A stretch of 35,280 nucleotides of DNA from Desulfosporosinus lacus DSM 15449 (lineage in GTDB: Bacteria > Bacillota > Desulfitobacteriia > Desulfitobacteriales > Desulfitobacteriaceae). Position 1 is the first letter of the stretch; each line of letters opens with the position of its first letter. Shown here piece by piece: positions 17,687-26,890 of this stretch. The stretch covers positions 753,673 through 788,952 of the forward strand of contig NZ_FQXJ01000003.1 of NCBI RefSeq assembly GCF_900129935.1, in the 5' to 3' direction. Made by a program: the position numbers and the translations under genes. The notes under the pieces are model-generated. The model saw nothing but the letters and a program-made list of their open reading frames with translations. It had not been told where the DNA came from and made no database searches.

Positions 17687-17700
17687 ATTGGACTAGTCAA
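17687..17700. promoter_or_regulatory. Possible GntR operator
   Basis: GACTAGTC (17691-17698), a perfect 8-bp dyad within ATTGGACTAGTCAA, lies about 90 bases before the GntR gene. GntR-family operators are short dyads with G/C outer and T-A-rich inner bases, so autoregulation is possible. This rests on form and position only. Confidence 0.3.
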
Positions 17701-17784
17701 CCAGGCCAAAAAGGATTAACCTAACATAAGATAGATAGATCGAGTAGGCTTGTGGCTTGTTAAGGTTTAGAAAGGTGATTTTTG

Positions 17785-18738
17785 ATGGAGCTAGATCGAA
17801 AAAGCGGTGTGCCCTATTACATCCAGCTTAAAGAGCAGATTCGGCGGCGAATTACCCAAGGGATTTGGCCGGCAGGGACAAAACTCCCACCGGAACGGGA
17901 GTTAGCTAAAAGCATAGCTGTCAGCCGAAATACCGTGAGCCAAGCCTATAAGGAATTGGAGAGTGAAGGGATTCTATGCTCGACACGGGGTAAAGGGACC
18001 TTTGTTGAGGATACAGCCTTGATCATGCAGCAGGAAAGTCGCAAAGAGAAAGTTTTACGGATCGTTGATTTAGCTATGGAGGAAGCGGTAGGACTCGGAT
18101 TCTCTATTGATGATTTTGTGTCCTTCGTGCATGTGCGGGGGATGGAGAAGAAAGATCTGCTTTCGCGCATGAAAGTGGCATTTTTAGTGAGTAACCCCGA
18201 GCAACTGGCAGATGTCAATTGGAACCTTGGTCCAGGTGTGAGTCTCGTGCCATTACTTCTTTCTGAACTTCAGGAATCCCCCCGAGCACAGGAATGTTTA
18301 GCGGGAATGGATATGGCTATCACAGGGGCAGCCCATCTGGCTGAAGTGAAGATTCTTTTAGGCAAACTTCACATCCCTATTCTGGGGATTTCTCTCCAAC
18401 CAAAACTTGACACAATCGTGCGCATTGCCAAGTTGACCATGGGCCGTGAATTGGCTCTGGTTTGTGAAAGTAACCAGTATGCTGAAAAAATAAAAATTGC
18501 TCTTAGACAGGCAGGATTGTACCCGACTTTTAAAACCCTTATTCAACCGAATGAAGCAAGTCTGCGTGAAATTTTACCGGAATGCGGGGCTGTAATTCTA
18601 GCTCCAAGGCTTCGTTTTCGAGTTGAAAAAGTTCTTCCAGAGAATATGGAGTGTATTGAGTTTCGTTTTGAGCCGGATGCGGGGAGCCTTAATTTACTAA
18701 GAGGGGCTTTGTTGGACCTAAAGGGGGAGAAGTTTTGA
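17785..18738 (+). CDS. GntR-family transcriptional regulator of the glutamate operon
   Basis: 317 residues. The ATG at 17785 follows AAAGGTG; a TTG lies one codon upstream. The N-terminal winged helix (about 1-72) is clear: VPYYIQLKEQIRRRI, GTKLPPERELAKSIAVSRNTVSQAY, STRGKGTFVED. The remaining 240 residues are not a FadR or UTRA domain I can name; they include VAFLVSNPEQL, DMAITGAAHLAEV and GAVILAPRLRF, and look like a two-lobed ligand-binding fold. The stop overlaps the TTG start of the glutamate racemase by four bases, so regulator and enzyme are co-translated. The likely effector is glutamate or an intermediate of its breakdown (inference). Confidence 0.88.
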   Translation: MELDRKSGVPYYIQLKEQIRRRITQGIWPAGTKLPPERELAKSIAVSRNTVSQAYKELESEGILCSTRGKGTFVEDTALIMQQESRKEKVLRIVDLAMEEAVGLGFSIDDFVSFVHVRGMEKKDLLSRMKVAFLVSNPEQLADVNWNLGPGVSLVPLLLSELQESPRAQECLAGMDMAITGAAHLAEVKILLGKLHIPILGISLQPKLDTIVRIAKLTMGRELALVCESNQYAEKIKIALRQAGLYPTFKTLIQPNEASLREILPECGAVILAPRLRFRVEKVLPENMECIEFRFEPDAGSLNLLRGALLDLKGEKF

Positions 18739-19631
18739 AGAAACAACGCGTAATTGGCATGTTTGACTCCGGAGTGGGTGGACTTACGGTCATGAAAGAG
18801 ATTTTGGAGCAACTGCTCGATGTTAGAATCGTTTATTTTGGAGATACGGCCAGGGTTCCCTACGGAAATCGTTCTCGTGAGGAACTCATTCGGTTTGGGG
18901 AAGAAATTGCTACCTTTTTGATTGGCCAAGGGGCCGAGGTGATTGTCGTAGCCTGTAATACCAGTTCGGCTACAGCGTTGCCTGTTTTAAGGGAGCGGTT
19001 TGATGTCCCAATGATTGGCATGGTTGAACCGGGAGCCCGGTTAGCTGTTGAAAAAACCATCGCGGGAAGGATTGGACTAATTGCCACAGAAACCACTGTG
19101 CGCAGTAAAGCGTATTCGACGGCTGTGAGTCGGGCCTTGGCAAAAGGCTGTTTACCTAAAGACCCAACGCTTCGAGAATCCTGGCAACATGGAGAACAGC
19201 CTATTACCTTGACTAAAGCACAGGGCTGTCCTCTTTTTGTACCTCTAATTGAAGCTGGTCTGTCCAATTCTTCAGAGGCAAGAGGAATTGCCAAAACTTA
19301 TCTTACTCCCTTACATGCAGCCGGTATAGACACCTTGATTTTAGGGTGCACTCATTATCCTTTTCTTGAACCGGTCCTGAAAGAGATCTTAGGAAAAGAT
19401 GTACTTATCGTAGATCCGGCTCGGGCGGTTGTAAAAGAACTTAAAATATTGCTTCAGCATTTGGATGAGTGGGAACAGTCCGGACTGGTTGAGTCACAGC
19501 CTGCTTTGGGCAAAAAACCATGGCGAGCTCGCTACTATGTCAGTGGAGATCCGGAGCTTTTTAAACAAGTAGGAAATACTCTTCTCCAAGAACCCATCGG
19601 CCAGGTAGAGCAAGTCATATTAGGCGAGTAA
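18735..19631 (+). CDS. murI: Glutamate racemase
   Basis: 298 residues, TTG start after GGGGGAGAAG, overlapping the GntR stop. Family motifs: FDSGVGGLTVM (D11), YFGDTARVPYGN, catalytic C74 in VACNTSSA and C206 in LGCTHYPF. It interconverts D- and L-glutamate without a cofactor. It is some 30 residues longer than most MurI; an insertion at about 141-163 (KDPTLRESWQHGEQ) precedes the conserved QGCPLFVPLIEAG. MurI normally supplies D-glutamate to peptidoglycan; here, at the head of the glutamate mutase genes, it more likely feeds D-glutamate into fermentation or keeps the pools balanced. Whether a second murI exists elsewhere cannot be seen. Confidence 0.93.
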   Translation: MKKQRVIGMFDSGVGGLTVMKEILEQLLDVRIVYFGDTARVPYGNRSREELIRFGEEIATFLIGQGAEVIVVACNTSSATALPVLRERFDVPMIGMVEPGARLAVEKTIAGRIGLIATETTVRSKAYSTAVSRALAKGCLPKDPTLRESWQHGEQPITLTKAQGCPLFVPLIEAGLSNSSEARGIAKTYLTPLHAAGIDTLILGCTHYPFLEPVLKEILGKDVLIVDPARAVVKELKILLQHLDEWEQSGLVESQPALGKKPWRARYYVSGDPELFKQVGNTLLQEPIGQVEQVILGE

Positions 19632-19716
19632 GTTTTGGAATTTCATATGATCTTTCTTAGGATTTAAAACAGATTAACTTGACGAAGGTTAAGAAATGAC
19701 CAGGAGGAATTGATCG

Positions 19717-20136
19717 ATGGAGCAAAAAACTGTGGTATTAGGGGTTATTGGATCAGATGTGCATGCTGTGGGCAATCGAATCTTAGACTTTGCCTTTACC
19801 CAAGCAGGTTTCAAAGTGATCAACATTGGGGTCTTGGCAACACAAGAGGAATTCATTCATTCAGCCATTGAAACGAATGCGGACGCTTTATTGGTTTCGT
19901 CCTTGTATGGACATGGAGAGATGGATTGCCGGGGGCTGCGTGAAAAATGTCAGGAAACTGGAATTGGCAAGATCATCATGTATGTAGGCGGGAATTTAGT
20001 CGTAGGGAAACAGGATTTTGAGTCGGTTAAAGAGCGGTTTTTGGCCATGGGCTTTGACCGAGTTTATCCCCCGGGAACTCTTCCGGATACTCCCATCGAA
20101 GATCTGCGTAAGGACTTAGGCATGACGATAGATTAA
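19717..20136 (+). CDS. glmS: Glutamate mutase sigma subunit (B12-binding)
   Basis: 139 residues, the normal length of the small subunit (also called MutS). The cobalamin-binding signature D14-x-H16-x-x-G19 ([13 protein letters not shown]) supplies the His that coordinates cobalt, followed by SSLYGHGE and YVGGNLVVG that line the nucleotide tail. With GlmE it forms adenosylcobalamin-dependent glutamate mutase, which converts L-glutamate to (2S,3S)-3-methylaspartate by a radical carbon shift. CAGGAGGAATTGATCG precedes the ATG. GlmL and GlmE follow directly, the usual S-L-E order. Confidence 0.96.
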   Translation: MEQKTVVLGVIGSDVHAVGNRILDFAFTQAGFKVINIGVLATQEEFIHSAIETNADALLVSSLYGHGEMDCRGLREKCQETGIGKIIMYVGGNLVVGKQDFESVKERFLAMGFDRVYPPGTLPDTPIEDLRKDLGMTID

Positions 20137-20151
20137 AAGGGGGAATGGACC

Positions 20152-21531
20152 TTGCAAGCAGTCCTTCTCATTGATTTTGGCAGTACCTATACTAAAGTGA
20201 CAATCGTAGACTTAGAGAGTGAGAATATCCTGGGGACGGCTCGAGCAGGCACAACCATTGAAACAAACATAATGGACGGGATGAACTCAGCTTTAGCCCA
20301 AATTCCCGAGCCGGCGGAAGGATGGAACTTTGTTCGAAAGCTGGCCTGCAGCAGCGCAGCCGGCGGTTTAAAAATGATTGCCAGCGGGTTGGTAAAAGAG
20401 CTTACTGCAGAGGCGGCGAGGCGTGCAGCCTTGGGTGCCGGTGCTCGAGTCCTGGAAGTCTTCAGCTATGAGTTAACTCAGAAAGATTTAGATAGAATTA
20501 TCGTTTCAAAACCGGATATCCTTCTGTTAGCCGGAGGAACTGATGGCGGGAACAGGGAAGTAATTCTCAAAAATGCGGAAATGCTCAGTACACTCCCTGT
20601 CAGCCTTCCTGTGGTGATCGCGGGAAACAAAGTTGTATCCGGTCAAGCTGCAGATATCCTCGGGAAGAGACACACCCCCGTAGTCATCGCAGACAATGTG
20701 ATGCCGGAACTGGGCGTTTTGTCAGTGGAATCTGCTCGTTTAGCAATTCGGGAGGTTTATTTAACCCACATTATCCAGGCCAAAGGGTTAGACAAAGCGG
20801 AAGAATTCCTGGAGAGGATCATGATGCCAACACCGTCAGCAGTGCTTTCAGCGGCAGAACTTTTAGCTCAGGGATACGGTTCTGAACCGGGAATGGGAGA
20901 ACTAATCATTGTGGATGTTGGCGGTGCCACGACAGATGTCCATTCCATTGCTAAAGGTGATCCGAGCAAACCCAGTGTTATGCTGAAAGGCTTGCCCGAA
21001 CCTTATGTCAAACGGACGGTCGAAGGGGATCTGGGGATGCGTTACAGTTCAGAAGCTTTAGTGGAAACTGCCGGAAAACCTTTGCTGGACAATCTTGGTT
21101 GGACAGATGATCAAGTTTTAGACCAACTGAGTTTATATAAAGAGGATCCCTGGCGAATCCCTCAAACGGCGGAAGAAGCGAAGTTTGATGTGGCTATGGG
21201 CCGAATTGCCGTAGGTTTGGCAGTGGATCGCCATGTGGGAACGATAGAAGTGGTCTATACTCCTTTCGGAGCAAGTTATGTCCAGAACGGCAAGGACTTA
21301 ACGCCATTAGCGGTGGTCATTGGAACGGGGGGAGTGCTTCTCCATCATTCAGATCCCTTGGAAATTTTACGAGGTGCGGTCTTTAATCCGCAGGAACCCA
21401 CGATTCTTAAACCACAAGATCCCAGTTTCTACTTGGATAAAGAGTATATTTTAGCAGCCATGGGCTTACTGCGAGAGGTGTCGCCACAGGTTGCGCTTCG
21501 GATGATGAAAAAATACATTGTAAAACTTTAG
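20152..21531 (+). CDS. glmL: MutL/GlmL, glutamate mutase-associated ASKHA protein
   Basis: 459 residues, TTG start after AAGGGGGAATGGACC, 15 bases after glmS. It is an actin/hexokinase/Hsp70-type ATPase: phosphate 1 loop LIDFGSTYTKVTIVD (about 6-20), LLAGGTDGGNREV, and phosphate 2 loop VDVGGATTDVHS. MutL proteins always accompany glutamate mutase or related B12 mutases and are thought to reactivate or chaperone the enzyme by exchanging damaged cobalamin; this is family knowledge. It is unrelated to the DNA mismatch repair protein of the same name. Confidence 0.94.
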   Translation: MQAVLLIDFGSTYTKVTIVDLESENILGTARAGTTIETNIMDGMNSALAQIPEPAEGWNFVRKLACSSAAGGLKMIASGLVKELTAEAARRAALGAGARVLEVFSYELTQKDLDRIIVSKPDILLLAGGTDGGNREVILKNAEMLSTLPVSLPVVIAGNKVVSGQAADILGKRHTPVVIADNVMPELGVLSVESARLAIREVYLTHIIQAKGLDKAEEFLERIMMPTPSAVLSAAELLAQGYGSEPGMGELIIVDVGGATTDVHSIAKGDPSKPSVMLKGLPEPYVKRTVEGDLGMRYSSEALVETAGKPLLDNLGWTDDQVLDQLSLYKEDPWRIPQTAEEAKFDVAMGRIAVGLAVDRHVGTIEVVYTPFGASYVQNGKDLTPLAVVIGTGGVLLHHSDPLEILRGAVFNPQEPTILKPQDPSFYLDKEYILAAMGLLREVSPQVALRMMKKYIVKL

Positions 21532-21543
21532 GAGGTTTAGTAT

Positions 21544-22998
21544 ATGGATCTGACAGTCCGACAAATGGACGCCGAAGAGTTTCAGCGCCAGCGGCAGGAA
21601 GTATTGGGACAATGGCAGACGGGTAAGGATGTCTTTTTTGAAGAAGCCGTTGCCTATCAGAAATCGTTGCCTAAGAGTAAAATATTTGCAGAGAAACTTG
21701 CCGAAGGAAAAGAAAAAGGGATTACCTATGCTCAACCGCGGGCGGGTGTAGCCCTCATCAGTGAGCATATTGAATTGTTACGTTTTCTTCAAGATGAAGG
21801 AGGGGCTGATTTCCTGCCTTCCACCATTGATTCCTATACCCGCCAAAACCGTTACACGGAAGCTCAAGCGGGTATAGAAGAAAGTGCGATGATTGGTCGT
21901 TCTATGCTCAACGGGTTTCCGGCGGTAAACCATGGAGTTGCGGCCTGTCGCCAGGTTGTGGAAAGTGTTCAAGTGCCGGTTCAAGTTCGTCACGGGACGC
22001 CGGATGCTCGCTTGCTGGCAGAAATTACCATTGCCGGTGGATTTACAGATTATGAAGGCGGCGGAATTTCTTATAACATTCCTTATTCTAAAGATGTTTC
22101 TATTGAAAGCACCATAAAATATTGGCAGTATGTGGATCGCCTTATCGGTCTGTACGAAGAACAAGGGGTGAAAATCAACCGTGAGCCCTTTGGTCCATTG
22201 ACAGGGACCCTCGTTCCGCCTGCTATTTCTCATGCTGTTGCTGTTATAGAAGGGATTCTCGCAGTCGCTCAGGGGGTCCGCAGTTTGACTCTCGGTTATG
22301 GACAATGCGGTAATCTCATCCAAGATGTTGCGGCACTGCATACCTTGCCGGTTCTTGCGGAAGAGTATTTAGCAAAACTAGGCTTGCCGAAAGTGATGAT
22401 CACCACGGTCTTTCACCAATGGATGGGTGGTTTTCCCCAGGATGAAGCGAAAGCCTTTGGGGTCATCTCCTGGGGGGCAGTGACTGCGGCTTTGGGTAAA
22501 GCCTCAAAGGTCATTGTAAAAACTCCTCATGAAGCCCTGGGGATTCCTACCAAAGAGGCCAATGCTGCCGGTATCCGAACCACAAAACAAATATTAACTA
22601 TGTTAAAAGATCAGTCGCTGCCTATGACTCCAGAGCTTGCCCTAGAAGAAGATATGATCTTAGCTGAAACAAGGGCGATCCTTGATCGAGTCCTCGAACT
22701 GGGAGAAGGAGATGCTGCGGTGGGCACAGTTCGGGCGTTTCAGGCCGGAGTCATTGATGTTCCCTTTGCACCCAGTCGCTATAATGCCGGAAAGATTCTC
22801 CCTGCTCGCGACACCACAGGTGCTGTACGGTTATTGGACTTTGGCAATATTCCCTTTGATGAGACGATTAAGGAGTTTCATCGTGAACGCATAGCTCAGC
22901 GCGGTCGGGATGAGGACAGGGATCCGTCATTCCAGATGGTGATTGATGATATTTATGCTATCGGTAAAGGGATGCTCGTTGGGCGGCCAAGGGGTTAG
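21544..22998 (+). CDS. glmE: Glutamate mutase epsilon subunit
   Basis: 484 residues, the normal length of the large TIM-barrel subunit (C. cochlearium GlmE is 483). Recognisable stretches include [63 protein letters not shown] and [16 protein letters not shown]. It holds the substrate and, with GlmS, sandwiches adenosylcobalamin. TTAGGAGGTTTAGTAT precedes the ATG and only 12 bases separate it from glmL. Its last codons and stop lie inside the left arm of a 310-bp palindromic element (22987-23296), so the C-terminal GRPRG may partly come from that insertion. Confidence 0.96.
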   Translation: MDLTVRQMDAEEFQRQRQEVLGQWQTGKDVFFEEAVAYQKSLPKSKIFAEKLAEGKEKGITYAQPRAGVALISEHIELLRFLQDEGGADFLPSTIDSYTRQNRYTEAQAGIEESAMIGRSMLNGFPAVNHGVAACRQVVESVQVPVQVRHGTPDARLLAEITIAGGFTDYEGGGISYNIPYSKDVSIESTIKYWQYVDRLIGLYEEQGVKINREPFGPLTGTLVPPAISHAVAVIEGILAVAQGVRSLTLGYGQCGNLIQDVAALHTLPVLAEEYLAKLGLPKVMITTVFHQWMGGFPQDEAKAFGVISWGAVTAALGKASKVIVKTPHEALGIPTKEANAAGIRTTKQILTMLKDQSLPMTPELALEEDMILAETRAILDRVLELGEGDAAVGTVRAFQAGVIDVPFAPSRYNAGKILPARDTTGAVRLLDFGNIPFDETIKEFHRERIAQRGRDEDRDPSFQMVIDDIYAIGKGMLVGRPRG

Positions 22999-23296
22999 CT
23001 TTTTTCGGGTCTATGGGTTTCTGGGGATGACGTTGCTTGAGACCCGTTCACGACCGGCGCTCGCAGGCCAAACTAACACGCTAGCTTCGGCTCCGGACGG
23101 GGTACCCGGCCAAAGCGACGTCCCTGTCGCATGGCCGGCGGAACACGTCCTGTGTTCCGCCCCGTCCTCCGCCTGCGCTTTCGTGAAGTTTGGCGGGCTG
23201 CTCGCTTAAGTCGTTCTCTTGGTCTCAAGCAACGTCTATCCTGCGTGGACGATTTGGGTATTCCCGAAAGCCGGGGTAGTTAGCTAAGCCCCTTGG
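22987..23296. repeat. 310-bp GC-rich multi-branched palindromic element
   Basis: The outer arms CCAAGGGGTTAGCT (22987-23000) and AGCTAAGCCCCTTGG (23282-23296) are complementary with one bulge. TTTCGGG/CCCGAAA and the perfect 16-bp pair GACGTTGCTTGAGACC (23029-23044) / GGTCTCAAGCAACGTC (23221-23236) are nested inside. The centre carries GCCAAACT/AGTTTGGC, GGACGGGG/CCCCGTCC, GCGAC/GTCGC and GCGGAACACG/TGTGTTCCGC, so a cloverleaf can form on either strand. It is richer in GC than the genes around it and has no transposase gene. It looks like a non-autonomous palindromic element inserted at the end of glmE. Any short ORF inside is incidental. Confidence 0.8.
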
Positions 23297-23354
23297 GGGA
23301 ATTAGACTTGGGTTTGGGGATGACATGGATCATTATCTAAGGAGGATACTATTA

Positions 23355-24620
23355 ATGAAGATTATTGATGTTATTGCTTCACCGGGGCTTACGGGTTTTT
23401 ATTTTGATGATCAACTGGCTATTAAATCTGGGGTAGAGCATGATGGTTTTACTTATTTGGGGGAGCCGAAAACGCCTGGTTTTAAGGCGGTTCGTCAACG
23501 GGGTGAGTCTATTTCAGTGATGCTTATTTTGGAAGATGGGCAAGTTGCTTCAGGGGATTGTGCGGCTGTACAGTATTCGGGGGCCGGGGGAAGGGATCCG
23601 CTGTTTTTGGCTGAGGATTTTATTCCCATTATTCTGGGAGAGATTGCCCCTAAGCTTGTGGGTCAGGAGTTAGATTCTTTCCGCAAATTGGTGGAGCTTG
23701 TTGAAAACTCTCAACGCGAGAATGGGGAACGTTATCATACTGCGATTCGGTATGGTGTGAGTCAAGCTATTCTGGATGGTGTGGCTAAAGCTCAGAGGAA
23801 AACAATGACCGAAGTGATTCTTGAAGAATACGAGCTTCCGATGGTTCTTGAACCTGTCCCTATTTTCACTCAAACCGGGGATGATCGCTATGAAAATGCG
23901 GATAAGGCGATTATAAAACGTGCCGGAGTTTTACCACACGCCTTGATCAATAATGTAGAGACAAAGCTTGGTAAAGATGGAGAACTGCTCCTGGATTATG
24001 TGAATTGGCTTCGAAACCGGATCATGACGCTTGGCGGTGATGATTATCGTCCGATCTTACACATCGACGTTTATGGTACGATAGGTCTTGCTTTTGAGGA
24101 TAATGTTGAGCGGATGGTGGAGTACTTTATACAGTTAGAAAAAGCCGCTGATCCCTTGCACTTGCGGATTGAAGGGCCTATGGATGCCGGAAGCCTGGAA
24201 GGGCAGATAGAACAGCTGAAGGCCTTGCGCGTGGCCTTGAAGGCTCGGGGAGTTAAAGTGGAAATCGTGGCTGATGAGTGGTGCAATACTTACGAAGATA
24301 TTGTCAAGTTTGTGGATGCTCAAGCTGCGGATATGGTTCAAATTAAAACTCCGGATCTGGGGGGGATTCAAAACACGATTGAAGCGGTTATCTATGCCAA
24401 AAAATACGGAGTTGGCGCTTATGTAGGTGGGTCCTGCAATGAAACGGATTCCGGAGGGAGGACTGCGGTGCATGTATCCCTGGCTGCCCGTCCGGACCAA
24501 ATGCTTGCAAAACCCGGTATGGGAGTAGATGAAGGGTATATGATCGTGCACAATGAGATGAACAGGACACTCGCTGTGTTAAAGAGGGTTCGCGAGACAC
24601 GCTCTCGTCGTGTAAACTAA
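23355..24620 (+). CDS. mal: Methylaspartate ammonia-lyase
   Basis: 421 residues of the enolase superfamily; it removes ammonia from 3-methylaspartate to give mesaconate. The ATG at 23355 follows CTAAGGAGGATACTATTA; a longer frame from 23325 lacks a site. With this start the catalytic Lys in VQIKTPDLGG is K331 and the Mg ligands are D238 (HIDVYG), E273 (RIEGPMD) and D307 (VADEWC), the numbering known for the C. tetanomorphum enzyme, which supports the start. The other catalytic base, H194 there, corresponds to H195 in LPHALINN. It belongs to the glmS-L-E pathway but is separated from glmE by the palindromic element. Confidence 0.96.
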   Translation: MKIIDVIASPGLTGFYFDDQLAIKSGVEHDGFTYLGEPKTPGFKAVRQRGESISVMLILEDGQVASGDCAAVQYSGAGGRDPLFLAEDFIPIILGEIAPKLVGQELDSFRKLVELVENSQRENGERYHTAIRYGVSQAILDGVAKAQRKTMTEVILEEYELPMVLEPVPIFTQTGDDRYENADKAIIKRAGVLPHALINNVETKLGKDGELLLDYVNWLRNRIMTLGGDDYRPILHIDVYGTIGLAFEDNVERMVEYFIQLEKAADPLHLRIEGPMDAGSLEGQIEQLKALRVALKARGVKVEIVADEWCNTYEDIVKFVDAQAADMVQIKTPDLGGIQNTIEAVIYAKKYGVGAYVGGSCNETDSGGRTAVHVSLAARPDQMLAKPGMGVDEGYMIVHNEMNRTLAVLKRVRETRSRRVN

Positions 24621-24676
24621 GGCTTTAGACGTTGGATGCAAGCGTGCATTAATTAGAAAATCCCACTTGAAGTCTA

Positions 24677-25264
24677 TTATCTTTGTGCAAATACTGCCCC
24701 CATATCAATTTCTAAATCCGCAAATAAAGATACCCGTATACTATCTTCATCAGTGTACATTTCAGGGCGACTGAATCGCCCATTTTTTTGCAGTTGAAAA
24801 ACGCTGACCATTCTTTGTTCTGGTTCGACAATCCAATATTCTTGAACACCGGCTTTCTCATAAAGGTTAAACTTTATGACCCTGTCTGTTTTAATTGAGG
24901 CAGGAGAAATTATTTCAATCACCATATCAGGTGCCCCATTACAACCCTTATCATCAATTTTGGATTTGTCGCAAATAATAGAAATATCGGGCTCGACTAC
25001 ATTTTTTACTTCAATATCGTTCTTTTCATATCCTTGAGGTAACCTCACACAAAAAGGTGCAGGGTATATTCGGCAAGGTTTACCTGTCAAATAGACCGCA
25101 ATCTGTTTAGCCAATTCCATTAGTATCGCTTGATGTATAGGTGCTGGGGCAGCTTGCATATAAGGTGCTCCATTCATAATTTCCCATCTTTCCCCTTCCG
25201 GATAGGTCAGGTAGTCCGCATAAGTATATGGTTTTTCCTCTTTTGATAATCTCATTATTATCAC
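24677..25264 (-). CDS. Uma2-family (DUF820) putative endonuclease
   Basis: 195 residues on the opposite strand to its neighbours. It shows the restriction-endonuclease-like Uma2 pattern: YLTYPEGERWEIMNGAPYMQ, PAPIHQAILMELA, a conserved VVEPDISIIC (D-x-S/V core), APDMVIEIISPAS (E-x-x core), and YEKAGVQEYWIVEPEQRMV. The family is abundant in cyanobacteria and some Firmicutes and often travels with mobile DNA; its biological role is unsettled. Start: GTG 25264 lies only 3 bases after AGGAGA, while the in-frame ATG at 25255 has better spacing. It sits beside a relic of the dispersed IS605-like element and interrupts the catabolic cluster, so it probably arrived by insertion. Confidence 0.85.
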   Translation of the reverse strand: MIIMRLSKEEKPYTYADYLTYPEGERWEIMNGAPYMQAAPAPIHQAILMELAKQIAVYLTGKPCRIYPAPFCVRLPQGYEKNDIEVKNVVEPDISIICDKSKIDDKGCNGAPDMVIEIISPASIKTDRVIKFNLYEKAGVQEYWIVEPEQRMVSVFQLQKNGRFSRPEMYTDEDSIRVSLFADLEIDMGAVFAQR

Positions 25265-25337
25265 GTCTCCTTATTTTTCAGTGAAATCTTCGTTGCCTGA
25301 TAAATAATAGACATCACCAAAATACTTGGCTGGTATT

Positions 25338-25411
25338 CCACTGGAGACTATCGTCACCGAAGTAGAATAAGGAACACCCACTTGAATAAGGGGGAGTCTC
25401 GGAATTGATAA
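25338..25411 (-). repeat. Dispersed structured element (copy C, minus strand)
   Basis: Read on the minus strand, ATCAATTCCGAGAC, then AAGTGGGTGTTCC and CTACTTCGGTG follow the same order as copy A at 10701-10812, with a degraded first stem. It lies in the 395-bp gap upstream of the dehydratase-like gene, next to the Uma2 gene. The rest of the gap (25412-25659) is AT-rich with no other recognised feature and must hold the promoter for 25660. Confidence 0.6.
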
Positions 25412-25659
25412 ACAACTTAATTATACTTCCCATGCATGAAAGATAGCAATAGAATGTTTACCATACATTCCATTTTTTCCATTAATGGGGAATTAATTAG
25501 GGCGGATACTTTCGTTCCAATATACTTATAAATATGCAGCTATATTTCTATATGTAGTAGCAGCTGCTAAACGTACTTAACATTTCAACCTTAATCCTCT
25601 AAAATAGACATAAGTTTTAATATTTGATGTACTTGGAACCAAAGGAGTAGAGACAATTA

Positions 25660-26673
25660 ATGAGTAAAATCGGTTTAACAACGACAGTGCCTGTTGAAGT
25701 TATTTTTGCGGCAGGGGATACACCGGTCGATTTGAACAATATCTTTATTACCAGTTCTGAAGCTATGCAACGTTTAGAGGAAGCGGAGCTCGCGGGTTAT
25801 CCACGGAATGTGTGCGGCTGGATTAAAGGATTGTATTCGACAGCCTTGCATAATCCGGATATTCAACAGATAGTTGCTGTTACACAAGGGGATTGCAGTA
25901 ATACCCATGCCCTGATGGAAACTTGGGAAGTCGAGGGGATTGAGATTATTCCTTTTGCATTTCCTTATGATCGGGATCCTGACATGCTCCGCCTTCAAAT
26001 GGACAAGCTAATTAATGTGTTGGGAACCACCTGGGAGGACGTGAACCTGCAAAAGAAGAGGCTTGATCAGGTTCGGGCATTAGCATGGGAGATTGATCGC
26101 TTGACCTGGGAAGAGAACAGGGTGAGTGGATTCGAAAATCACCTCTACCTTGTCTCGTGTTCGGATTTTAATGGTAATCCTGAGGGTTTTGCTCATGAGA
26201 TGCAAGAATTCATTCAAAGCGCGGGTGCGCGAAAGCCTTTGCCAGAACGTTCTCGTTCTGGGTTAGGCAGGAAAAAGCGGGAAATACGCCTAGGATTTAT
26301 CGGGGTTCCGCCTATCTTCCCGGAACTGTACGATTTTCTGGAAGAACAAGGTGCCAGGGTTGTTTTTAATGAAGTTCAGAGGCAATTTTCCATGCCTTTT
26401 AAGACAGATGACATTGTTGAACAATATCGTTTGTACACGTATCCCTATAAAGTATTTCTGCGTTTAGAGGATATCGCCAGAGAAGCAGAACGTCGTAAAC
26501 TTGATGGAATTATCCACTATACCCAAAGCTTTTGTTATCGCCAGATTGAAGATCAGATTATTAGAAGAAAGCTGGATTACCCGATTTTAACTTTGGAAGG
26601 AGAAAATCCAACAGGGTTAGATGCACGCAGTAGAATGAGATTAGAGTCTTTTTTAAGCATGATCGAAGACTAG
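25660..26673 (+). CDS. 2-hydroxyacyl-CoA dehydratase-like / double-cubane-type Fe-S protein
   Basis: 337 residues of the HgdB/BcrB/YjiM superfamily. Four cysteines: C52 (YPRNVCGWIKG), C79 (VTQGDCSNTHAL), C167 and C292 (IHYTQSFCYRQIEDQ). C52, C79 and C292 fit the conserved Fe-S ligand positions of the family. It is a single-subunit form rather than an A/B pair, and is followed by an activator ATPase, as in E. coli YjiM-YjiL and the double-cubane cluster protein of Carboxydothermus. Such proteins receive very low-potential electrons by ATP hydrolysis in the partner. The substrate is not evident: with only one dehydratase subunit, it is unlikely to be classical 2-hydroxyglutaryl-CoA dehydratase. 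AAAGGAG lies 12 bases before the ATG. Confidence 0.85.
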   Translation: MSKIGLTTTVPVEVIFAAGDTPVDLNNIFITSSEAMQRLEEAELAGYPRNVCGWIKGLYSTALHNPDIQQIVAVTQGDCSNTHALMETWEVEGIEIIPFAFPYDRDPDMLRLQMDKLINVLGTTWEDVNLQKKRLDQVRALAWEIDRLTWEENRVSGFENHLYLVSCSDFNGNPEGFAHEMQEFIQSAGARKPLPERSRSGLGRKKREIRLGFIGVPPIFPELYDFLEEQGARVVFNEVQRQFSMPFKTDDIVEQYRLYTYPYKVFLRLEDIAREAERRKLDGIIHYTQSFCYRQIEDQIIRRKLDYPILTLEGENPTGLDARSRMRLESFLSMIED

Positions 26674-26890
26674 AGAGTAGTCTGAAACGCTCTTTGCCTT
26701 GCGCTCCGGCTTGCCTTATGAAAGTAGGTTAAGGCCGATTAGAGATGATTAGAGCGGATTAAAATTGTAAAGTTGATAAGAGTTGAATGAAGTAACGAAT
26801 CTGATGGCGGTACTTCATACCATGGGCCCCGCCGAATCCAAAGTTGCATGAAAAGACCCTCAGAGTTAGGGGAATAGACCTTGTGTGTTA

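Noticed and set aside
20152-21531. DNA mismatch repair MutL
   Set aside because: The protein is an ASKHA ATPase between glutamate mutase subunits and has no GHKL ATPase motifs.
22943-23209. 88-codon frame over the glmE end and palindromic element
   Set aside because: It overlaps glmE in another frame and runs through the GC-rich palindrome; it is a by-product of stop-poor sequence.
23325-23354. Upstream ATG as start of methylaspartate ammonia-lyase
   Set aside because: The Shine-Dalgarno site lies between it and ATG 23355, and the later start gives the family's catalytic residue numbering.
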